From contig NZ_LN868937.1 in assembly GCF_001244735.1 (NCBI RefSeq), forward strand, positions 231,876-295,875: 64,000 nt of DNA, in the 5' to 3' direction. Under the pieces are notes generated by a model. That model was given only the letters and a program-made list of their open reading frames with translations, was not told the origin of the DNA and searched no databases. The first letter of the stretch is position 1. Each line of letters begins with the position of its first letter. The translations under genes were made by a program, and so were the position numbers. The DNA comes from Bacillus andreraoultii. Its GTDB lineage: Bacteria > Bacillota > Bacilli > Bacillales > Caldibacillaceae. Positions 56,536 through 64,000 of this stretch are shown here, in pieces.

Positions 56536-57801
56536 ATGGGTAAAAAAATAAAAATGAACATGACCACTCAAATCATTATCGCTACAGTATTAGGCATATT
56601 TTTCGGCTTAGTATTAGGGGAACGCATGACAGCTGTAGATGTTGTTGGCAATATTTTCCTTCGTTTAATTCAAATGGCAATCGTCATTTTAGTTATGGGC
56701 CAAGTAATCGAAGCTGTTGGAAATTTGAATCCGAAACAACTTGGAAAATTAGGATTAAAAACGATTTCTGTCTTCATGCTATCTTCCTTTCTTGCAGCAG
56801 CATTTGGTGTATTCATGGGATTTTTATTTCAACCAGGTTCCGGGATTGATTCAACAAAAATTACCGGGGGCAATCTCCCTGAAGCTCCACATAGCTCTTT
56901 AAAGGAAACCATATTAAACTTCTTTCCTCAAAATATTTTTAGTTCAATGGCAGAAGCATCCATTGTCCAAGTGATTACCTTTGCTGTTTTATTCGGGCTT
57001 GCTGTTAGTTTTGTTAGAATAGAAAATCCGAAGAACCAAATCTTGCAAGTAACAGAGCAATTTAATCAAGTTATTTTACGAATGATTGGGTTAATCATGA
57101 AAACTGCACCAATTGGGATATTTTTTATTTTATCTTCCACAATTGGAAAAACAGGTGCCCAAGTCTTATTACCTTTACTAAAATATTTAGGTGTTTATGC
57201 ATTAGCAACATTCCTCTTCTTATTAGCATGGTTTATCATCGTATCTCTATATTGCCGAGTGTCAATCATTCAATTAACGAGAAATTTAACAGAAATGTCA
57301 GTTATGGCATTAACGACAACATCATCTGCAATTACATTACCCGTTGCATTAAGAGATTCTCAAGAAAAGCTTGGAATTCATGAAAGAGTAGCTAAATTAG
57401 TTCTCCCACTTGGGATGTCACTGAATAGCAATGGTTCGGCTATGCATATGGCAATGACAATTATTACGATAGCACAAATATTTGGTTACTCTTATTCAAT
57501 CGGGGATTATGTGAACATTGCTATACTCGCGACATTAGCATCATTGGCGAACGCAGTTGTTCCTGGTGCAGGGCTCGTTTCCTTATCCATTGTCATTCCA
57601 CAAATGGGCTTACCGCTAGAAAGTATAGCCTTATTTGCTGGAGTAGAATGGTTTGTTGGAATGCTACGAACGATATTAAATGTTGATTCTGATACATTAA
57701 GTGCTCTTATCGTTGCGAAAAGTGAAGATGCGATTGACTATGACATTTTTAATGGAAGAAAGAGTCAGATGAGAAAATCTGTGTTAAAAAACATTGGTTA
57801 A
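56536..57801 (+). CDS. Dicarboxylate/cation symporter (DAACS family)
   Basis: A 421-residue sodium- or proton-coupled carboxylate transporter of the GltP/DctA fold. Motifs are T-T-S-S-A-I-T-L-P (serine-rich hairpin), N-S-N-G-S-A-M-H in place of the usual N-M-D-G-T, and N-V-D-S-D-T-L-S-A near the C-terminus. The changed NMDGT region suggests a non-standard substrate or ion. The ATG at 56536 follows CTAGGAGAGGG; a frame 20 codons longer overlaps that site. It may import the substrate or export oxamate; this is inference. Confidence 0.87.
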   Translation: MGKKIKMNMTTQIIIATVLGIFFGLVLGERMTAVDVVGNIFLRLIQMAIVILVMGQVIEAVGNLNPKQLGKLGLKTISVFMLSSFLAAAFGVFMGFLFQPGSGIDSTKITGGNLPEAPHSSLKETILNFFPQNIFSSMAEASIVQVITFAVLFGLAVSFVRIENPKNQILQVTEQFNQVILRMIGLIMKTAPIGIFFILSSTIGKTGAQVLLPLLKYLGVYALATFLFLLAWFIIVSLYCRVSIIQLTRNLTEMSVMALTTTSSAITLPVALRDSQEKLGIHERVAKLVLPLGMSLNSNGSAMHMAMTIITIAQIFGYSYSIGDYVNIAILATLASLANAVVPGAGLVSLSIVIPQMGLPLESIALFAGVEWFVGMLRTILNVDSDTLSALIVAKSEDAIDYDIFNGRKSQMRKSVLKNIG

Positions 57802-57882
57802 CCTTATTCAGAAGATGCCCCTTACATCTATAAGTGAGGGATGCATGTAAAGTCGCATTTTATATTGGAAAAAATTTCGAGA

Positions 57883-57912
57883 TGCCTCCGTAATGGGGGC
57901 TATTATTTTGGG
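57883..57912 (+). terminator. Weak terminator of the accessory operon
   Basis: GCCTCC/GGGGGC stem with a 5-nt loop followed by TATTATTTTG. A less stable hairpin precedes it near 57812-57845. Confidence 0.4.
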
Positions 57913-58096
57913 GAAACTAAACGTAAATATATTTATATCTCTTGATAATGTGTAATTCTATACAAGACAGTTAATAAAAACTTATGGTAAAATAATAAAG
58001 GTTATTGTAGAATTTTGTAGTTTCATGTAATATATTAGAGATTTTGTTGTAAAAGCACCAAAATTAACTGACTAATTGAAAGTGAGGCGTTCATTG

Positions 58097-58726
58097 ATGG
58101 GAAAAGTATACGTATTTGATCATCCTTTAATTCAGCATAAACTTACATACATAAGAAAAAAAGAAACGGGTACGAAGGAATTTCGTGAATTAGTAGATGA
58201 AATTGCTACATTGATGGCTTTTGAAGCAACTCGTGACCTACCGTTAGACGAAATTGAAATTGAAACTCCAGTGGCAAAAACAAAATCAAAAGTATTATCA
58301 GGTAAGAAAATTGGCGTTGTTCCTATTTTACGTGCGGGTATGGGAATGGTTGATGGAATCTTAAAGCTTATTCCCGCCGCAAAAGTTGGTCATATTGGGT
58401 TATATCGTGATCCAGAGACATTAAAACCGGTGGAATATTATGTGAAATTTCCTTCAGATATTGAAGAACGGGATTTTATCGTTGTTGATCCGATGCTCGC
58501 AACAGGTGGTTCTGCGATTGAAGCCATTCATAGTTTGAAAAAACGTGGTGCAAAACATATTATTTTTATGTGCCTGATTGCTGCCCCAGAAGGATTACAT
58601 GCATTAGAAGAAGCACATCCAGATGTAGATATTTACATTGCCGGATTAGATGAAAAATTAAATGAAAAAAGTTATATCGTCCCTGGATTAGGTGATGCAG
58701 GAGACCGTCTATTTGGTACAAAATAA
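58097..58726 (+). CDS. upp: Uracil phosphoribosyltransferase
   Basis: Salvage enzyme of 209 residues that makes UMP from uracil and PRPP. The PRPP motif [12 protein letters not shown] and the uracil-binding region [16 protein letters not shown] are present. The ATG at 58097 has AAAGTGAGG upstream; a frame seven codons longer starts before that site. Confidence 0.96.
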   Translation: MGKVYVFDHPLIQHKLTYIRKKETGTKEFRELVDEIATLMAFEATRDLPLDEIEIETPVAKTKSKVLSGKKIGVVPILRAGMGMVDGILKLIPAAKVGHIGLYRDPETLKPVEYYVKFPSDIEERDFIVVDPMLATGGSAIEAIHSLKKRGAKHIIFMCLIAAPEGLHALEEAHPDVDIYIAGLDEKLNEKSYIVPGLGDAGDRLFGTK

Positions 58727-58757
58727 ACAAAGTTATTTATGTATAAAAACGAGTATG

Positions 58758-58796
58758 AGCTGGAAGAAAGGACTCCTTATTCCAGCTTTTTTTAAA
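58758..58796 (+). terminator. Terminator of upp
   Basis: AGCTGGAA/TTCCAGCT perfect stem (58758-58765, 58780-58787) followed by TTTTTTTAAAA. Confidence 0.88.
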
Positions 58797-58813
58797 ATTG
58801 GAGGAAGCTCTTC

Positions 58814-59956
58814 ATGCAACGAATAAAAGTCATGTTGATTTTCGGTACAAGACCAGAAGCAATAAAAATGGCACCGCTTGTATTGGAACTAAAAAAACGA
58901 CCCCAACAATTTGAAACGATTGTAACCGTAACAGCCCAACATCGGCAAATGCTCGATCAAGTATTGGAAACCTTTCATGTTACACCTGATTATGATTTGA
59001 ATATGATGGCGGATAGACAAACGCTAATAGATTTAACGGTGAAAGGATTAGCTGGTTTAGATAAAGTTATGAAGGAAGTACATCCGGATATTGTCCTTGT
59101 TCATGGGGACACAACGACAACTTTTGTTGCAAGTCTCGCTGCCTTTTACAATCAGATTCCTGTTGGCCATGTGGAAGCCGGCTTACGTACTTGGAATAAA
59201 TATTCGCCATTTCCAGAAGAAGTGAACCGCCAATTAACTGGAGTAGTTGCGGATTTACATTTTGCACCAACAGAAATGGCTGCTAATCATTTATATAAAG
59301 AAAATAAACCGAAAGAACATATTTTTATTACAGGTAACACGGCGATTGACGCATTAAAAACGACCGTGAAAAAGGATTTTTATCATCCGGTGTTAGATAA
59401 ATTAAATGGTAACCGTTATATTTTATTAACAGCACATCGACGGGAAAATCTAGGTGAGCCTATGCGTCATATGTTTCACGCAATCATGCGGTTAGTTGAA
59501 CAGCATAAAGATATCCAAGTAGTCTATCCAGTCCATTTAAATCCTGTCGTTCGCGATTTAGCAAATGAGATATTAGGTGACCATGAACGCATTCATTTAA
59601 TCGAGCCACTGAATGTGATTGATTTCCACAATATGGCTGCAAGAGCGCATGTAATTTTAACAGACTCTGGTGGGGTGCAAGAGGAAGCTCCATCTTTAGG
59701 AGTGCCCGTTCTTGTATTACGAGATACAACAGAACGGCCTGAAGGTATTGAGGCAGGAACATTAAAGCTAGCCGGGACCGATGAAGATAAGATATACCAA
59801 CTTGCAAATGAATTACTTGTAAATCGTGATGCGTATGATGCGATGGCAAAAGCAGTGAATCCGTATGGGGATGGTCATGCGTCTGAACGAATTATTGAAG
59901 CAATCCGATTTTATTTTAAGCAAATAAATATACGACCAGATGACTATCAATTGTAG
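58814..59956 (+). CDS. mnaA: UDP-N-acetylglucosamine 2-epimerase
   Basis: Interconverts UDP-GlcNAc and UDP-ManNAc for wall teichoic acid or other surface glycans; 380 residues. Signatures are F-G-T-R-P-E-A-I-K-M-A-P at the N-terminus, G-D-T-T-T-T, V-E-A-G-L-R-T, T-A-H-R-R-E-N and T-D-S-G-G-V-Q-E-E-A-P-S. Location between upp and the atp operon. ATG with TTGGAGGAAG upstream. Confidence 0.94.
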   Translation: MQRIKVMLIFGTRPEAIKMAPLVLELKKRPQQFETIVTVTAQHRQMLDQVLETFHVTPDYDLNMMADRQTLIDLTVKGLAGLDKVMKEVHPDIVLVHGDTTTTFVASLAAFYNQIPVGHVEAGLRTWNKYSPFPEEVNRQLTGVVADLHFAPTEMAANHLYKENKPKEHIFITGNTAIDALKTTVKKDFYHPVLDKLNGNRYILLTAHRRENLGEPMRHMFHAIMRLVEQHKDIQVVYPVHLNPVVRDLANEILGDHERIHLIEPLNVIDFHNMAARAHVILTDSGGVQEEAPSLGVPVLVLRDTTERPEGIEAGTLKLAGTDEDKIYQLANELLVNRDAYDAMAKAVNPYGDGHASERIIEAIRFYFKQINIRPDDYQL

Positions 59957-59988
59957 CTCCTTTTATGTTGAAGGGGCTTTTATCATTT
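59955..59988 (+). terminator. Terminator of mnaA
   Basis: AGCTCCTT/AAGGGGCT stem overlapping the stop codon, followed by TTTTATC. Confidence 0.7.
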
Positions 59989-60124
59989 TTTACGATAGTA
60001 TGTTCAATGGTTGCCTACTTCATTTAGGAAATATCATCCAATATCCAAATTCTGTTGGCGTTCATAATTCTCCTTTATTTTGCCATAATAAGAAAATAAC
60101 GTTTTTTAAGGGAGGAGAAGAGAG

Positions 60125-62374
60125 ATGAATAAATTAATAAGACGAGTCATCGTATGTATCCTACTAATCGTAATTGGGCCAACAATCTCATCTGCACATC
60201 ATGAGAAACTCCAAAGGCCTCCCCTCCCAGAAAATAAACATGAACAAAAGACTGCAATTGTGCAATTAAAAGAACACTTAACAACAAGTGAGATAGAAAA
60301 ACTCCTCAAGCCATACCCAAATTTAAAACTTCGCTATACATTTCAACATATATTTCATGGATTTTCAGTAACCGGGCCAAAACATGAACTAGACAAAATC
60401 GCTGAACTCGGATTAACTCAACAAATATATCCTTCTTATACGTACCAACTCCAAGTATCTTCGTATCCAAATGTACTCATTCAAGAGCATAATAATATTG
60501 ATTTAATTGGAACAAAGGAAATCCGCCGTCTTAACGATAAAAATGGCCGACCACTAACAGGTAAAGGAATAAAAGTTGGTGTAATTGATACCGGTATTGA
60601 CTATACTCATCCAGACTTAAGAAAATCATATGTAAAAGGGTATGACTTTGTCGATAATGATTCTGACCCGATGGAAACAGTTAATATGGGGCCAAATGAT
60701 ACTTTTCATGGAACACATGTAGCAGGTGTGATAGCAGCTAATGGAAAAATGAAAGGTGTTGCTTGCGAGGCAAAAATTTATGCTTATCGAGCGCTTGGTC
60801 CAGGTGGCTTTGGAACAACGGAAATGATTATCGCTGCGATTGAACAAGCAATTAAGGATGGAGTGGACGTGTTAAATTTATCACTCGGAACAAGTATTAA
60901 TGGTCCTGATTTACCGACAAGTCTTGCTCTTGATAAAGCCGTTGAACATGGAATTGTCGCGGTCACCTCCAATGGAAATTCAGGACCAGATTTATGGACT
61001 GTTGGTACACCAGGGACATCACATAAAGCAATCTCAGTTGGAGCAAGTACCCCAAATATAAAAGTACCGTATTTAGATTATTTTCAAAAGCAATTTCGCC
61101 TAACCCCATTTTCAGGGTCAAAACAATGGAATATAGACCGCTCTTATATGTTAGTAGATGGGGGACTAGGAAGGGTAGGAGATTTTCAAAATAAAGATGC
61201 AGTAGGAAAAATGGCTGTTATAAAAAGAGGAAAACTAACATTTACTGAGAAAGTGAAAAATGCCGAGAAACATGGGGCTAAAGCAGTGATTATTTATAAT
61301 AATGAGAAAGGAGATGTTTTAGGACAACTAGAAGGTGAAATTGAAATCCCAGTTGCGTTTATCTCAAAGAAAGATGGAGAACAGTTATTAAAACTTATGA
61401 GAGAGCGCCCGATGCCAGCGAAGATTACTTTGAAAGAAGAGCAAGATACACTAGCTGATTTTAGTTCACGTGGCCCAGTTACATTTAATTGGGAAATCAA
61501 GCCAGATGTAGTTGCACCAGGTGTGGCAATTGTAAGCACAGTCCCAGGAGGCTATATGCCACTACAAGGGACAAGTATGGCCTCCCCACATGTTGCTGGT
61601 GCTAGTGCCATTTTAAAACAAGCAAATCCCCATTTGACACCAGAACAAATGAAGGCCATATTCATGAATACGAGTATACCATTAAAGAGAAACAGCGAAG
61701 ATTACTATGATACATTTGAGCAAGGAGCTGGGCGTATTCGTATTGATAAAGCAATTAAAACAAAGGTAATCATTGATCCTGGAGCACTCATTTTTGGGAA
61801 AGTAGAAGGTACGAACTTTGAAGAAAATAAAATAAGGATAACGATAGAGAATGTTAGTGATCAACCAATTCGTATCACATTTCAAGTTCCAGAACGTTCT
61901 GATGAAATAGGATGGCATTTACCAACACGATTCATGTTACAACCGAACGAGAAGCGACAGTTAACAATTGGGCTGGAAGTTAAAAATGAGCATAAAGTAA
62001 ATGAAATTTTTAATGGGTATTTAACAATGTTTGCTGGTTCGGATACGATTCATGTTCCCTATTTATATGTAACGACAGAACCAGATTATCCGCGAATTAT
62101 GGCCTTTTCCGTAGAAGATGCGAATCATGAGGATCTCTTTCAATATGAAGTTTATTTACCAGGTGGTGCGGAAGAGTTTGGTATTGCATTGTTTGACCCA
62201 GACACATATCGATTTATTGACTATTTAGATTGGGAGGAAAATGTTAGAAGAGGATTAATTTCGAGAACAATGAATAAATCGGATGCGATTCCAAAAGGGA
62301 CCTATATTGCGATAGCGTTTGCAAAAAAGGCAGAAAAAGAAGATTATATTGAACAAATAATAGAAATTCAGTAA
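60125..62374 (+). CDS. Secreted subtilisin-like protease with PA domain (Vpr-like)
   Basis: A 749-residue S8 serine protease. Signal peptide (1 to about 24), I9-type propeptide (about 40-110), and catalytic domain with Asp155 (V-I-D-T-G-I-D-Y), His195 (H-G-T-H-V-A-G) and Ser484 (G-T-S-M-A-S-P-H). A protease-associated domain is inserted at about 340-435 (K-A-V-I-I-Y-N-N). The C-terminal 200 residues form beta-rich domains resembling Fn3-like subtilase tails. B. subtilis Vpr has the same plan with 806 residues. No sortase motif. ATG with GGAGGAGAAG upstream. Confidence 0.92.
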   Translation: MNKLIRRVIVCILLIVIGPTISSAHHEKLQRPPLPENKHEQKTAIVQLKEHLTTSEIEKLLKPYPNLKLRYTFQHIFHGFSVTGPKHELDKIAELGLTQQIYPSYTYQLQVSSYPNVLIQEHNNIDLIGTKEIRRLNDKNGRPLTGKGIKVGVIDTGIDYTHPDLRKSYVKGYDFVDNDSDPMETVNMGPNDTFHGTHVAGVIAANGKMKGVACEAKIYAYRALGPGGFGTTEMIIAAIEQAIKDGVDVLNLSLGTSINGPDLPTSLALDKAVEHGIVAVTSNGNSGPDLWTVGTPGTSHKAISVGASTPNIKVPYLDYFQKQFRLTPFSGSKQWNIDRSYMLVDGGLGRVGDFQNKDAVGKMAVIKRGKLTFTEKVKNAEKHGAKAVIIYNNEKGDVLGQLEGEIEIPVAFISKKDGEQLLKLMRERPMPAKITLKEEQDTLADFSSRGPVTFNWEIKPDVVAPGVAIVSTVPGGYMPLQGTSMASPHVAGASAILKQANPHLTPEQMKAIFMNTSIPLKRNSEDYYDTFEQGAGRIRIDKAIKTKVIIDPGALIFGKVEGTNFEENKIRITIENVSDQPIRITFQVPERSDEIGWHLPTRFMLQPNEKRQLTIGLEVKNEHKVNEIFNGYLTMFAGSDTIHVPYLYVTTEPDYPRIMAFSVEDANHEDLFQYEVYLPGGAEEFGIALFDPDTYRFIDYLDWEENVRRGLISRTMNKSDAIPKGTYIAIAFAKKAEKEDYIEQIIEIQ

Positions 62375-63109
62375 CAGATAATTTCATCATTTATTCACTT
62401 CATCGCTAATTGTTACAAATTTGTGAATGAAGATTAATTCTTTGAAAAGAGTTGAATTTTTCCTAAGTATATAAATTGACATAGAAACTTTCCTACGGTA
62501 GTCTTATTAAGTGTATGATGGTAGGGTTTTCAAGTTGTGCCATAATAGGGATTCAGCTCTTTTCCCCTAACGAATATAATCGAAAAACGATACAGTTTAA
62601 ACCACAATCCACTCGTAGAAATCATGGAAGTGGTAAGTGTATGTTTTTTTATGGCAATTTTGAGTAAAATGTATTTGATATTAGTCAATAAACTTTAGTG
62701 AAAAATTCACAAATCATATATATTTCTATTGTATAATTACTTTTATGCCTCTTTTCAAATTCTAATATTTATCGTATAACTAATTATCGGATTAGAAGTA
62801 GTAGTATACTTTCGAATAGTTTCTTCACTATAATATGTAACCAATGTTTAAAGCTTCACTAATACAGTGATGGAAAAATTGAATAGACCACAGAAATTGT
62901 CTGTTTTCTCAAAGGGTCTCGCATTTTTTAGGAGAAATTTATTGTGGTTAAAGCAAGGACGTGCCTTAAGGATGAGTGTTCGCCTTAGAGAATAACAACA
63001 ATCTTTACGAAAACAGCCTAGAAATTATTAGAAAGGTGCTCTATGATTAAGGTATAATATAGAGTATACTAAAAGGATAGTCCGATTTTCGTTAGGAGAA
63101 AGTAACCTT
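62375..63109. other. 735-bp intergenic region before the atp operon
   Basis: Contains MITE-like copy C and a TATAAT (63053-63058) with no good -35, 50 bp before atpI. A TTGACA near 62479 stands alone. No credible coding region in either strand. Confidence 0.5.
62899..63018. repeat. MITE-like element copy C (before atpI)
   Basis: 120 bp bounded by GTCTGTTTTC (62899-62908) and GAAAACAGCC (63009-63018), inverted 9/10. The left part (CTGTTTTCTCAAAGG) matches copy A (CTGTTTTCTTAAAGG) except for one base. Confidence 0.6.

Positions 63110-64000
<891 letters not shown>

Noticed and set aside
59940-60128. 62-codon frame between mnaA and the S8 protease
   Set aside because: It begins inside mnaA, contains the mnaA terminator and has no ribosome-binding site.

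Overview
The window is a low-G+C chromosomal segment of an endospore-forming Bacillaceae species. Gene content and order follow the Bacillus subtilis ywf-ywg-ywh-ywi-ywj-ywl-glyA-upp-atp region closely. Sporulation genes (rsfA-type regulator, pbpG-type PBP, spo0F, spoIIR) and AT-rich promoters support this. I cannot fix the genus from the sequence alone.

Layout. Positions 1-9,000 hold the 5' end of hemQ (minus strand), then pta, lipL, an rsfA-like regulator, a DUF1450 protein, ywfO (HD phosphohydrolase), ywgA, a DUF2089/membrane-protein pair, ywhB, ywhC and ywhD. Positions 9,000-13,150 hold pbpG, ywiB and a clsB-type cardiolipin synthase. The speE-speB, argS and uvsE genes that I expect in this neighbourhood from B. 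subtilis are absent. Positions 13,450-25,170 form a short-chain/branched acyl-CoA block: ywjF (membrane FeS oxidoreductase, probably ETF:menaquinone), an MBL hydrolase, thiolase, 3-hydroxybutyryl-CoA dehydrogenase, two acyl-CoA dehydrogenases, a TetR regulator and icmF (fused isobutyryl-CoA mutase). Two related TetR-type operator sites flank ywjF. Positions 25,390-39,480 are housekeeping: rpoE, pyrG (with a recognisable CTP-responsive leader), ywjG, spo0F, fbaA, murAB, glpX, rho, rpmE, tdk, prfA, prmC and spoIIR. Positions 39,500-47,330 hold ywlC under a DnaA-box cluster, then mntP, ywlE, an MCP, rpiB, ywlG and glyA.

Positions 47,430-57,800 are the accessory island and the most interesting part. 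It lies between glyA and upp, which are near neighbours in B. subtilis. A PucR-family regulator and an alpha/beta hydrolase face an operon encoding a single-chain fusion of FdrA (AllF) and YlbE (AllG), a DUF2877 protein (YlbF/AllH type), an MFS transporter, a carbamate kinase and a dicarboxylate-type symporter. I read this as a compact oxamate carbamoyltransferase/carbamate kinase module that would make ATP from oxalurate or a similar carbamoyl compound. No other allantoin-pathway gene is present in the window. The end of the window holds upp, UDP-GlcNAc 2-epimerase, a Vpr-like S8 protease with a PA domain, atpI and the start of atpB.

Several intergenic spaces carry repeats: a MITE-like family with 10-bp terminal inverted repeats (35.0, 45.0 and 62.9 kb), a second dispersed family (35.7 and 44.0 kb) and three short minisatellite arrays (38.5, 41.1 and 44.1 kb). 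No tRNA, rRNA, CRISPR array, prophage or insertion sequence was seen.
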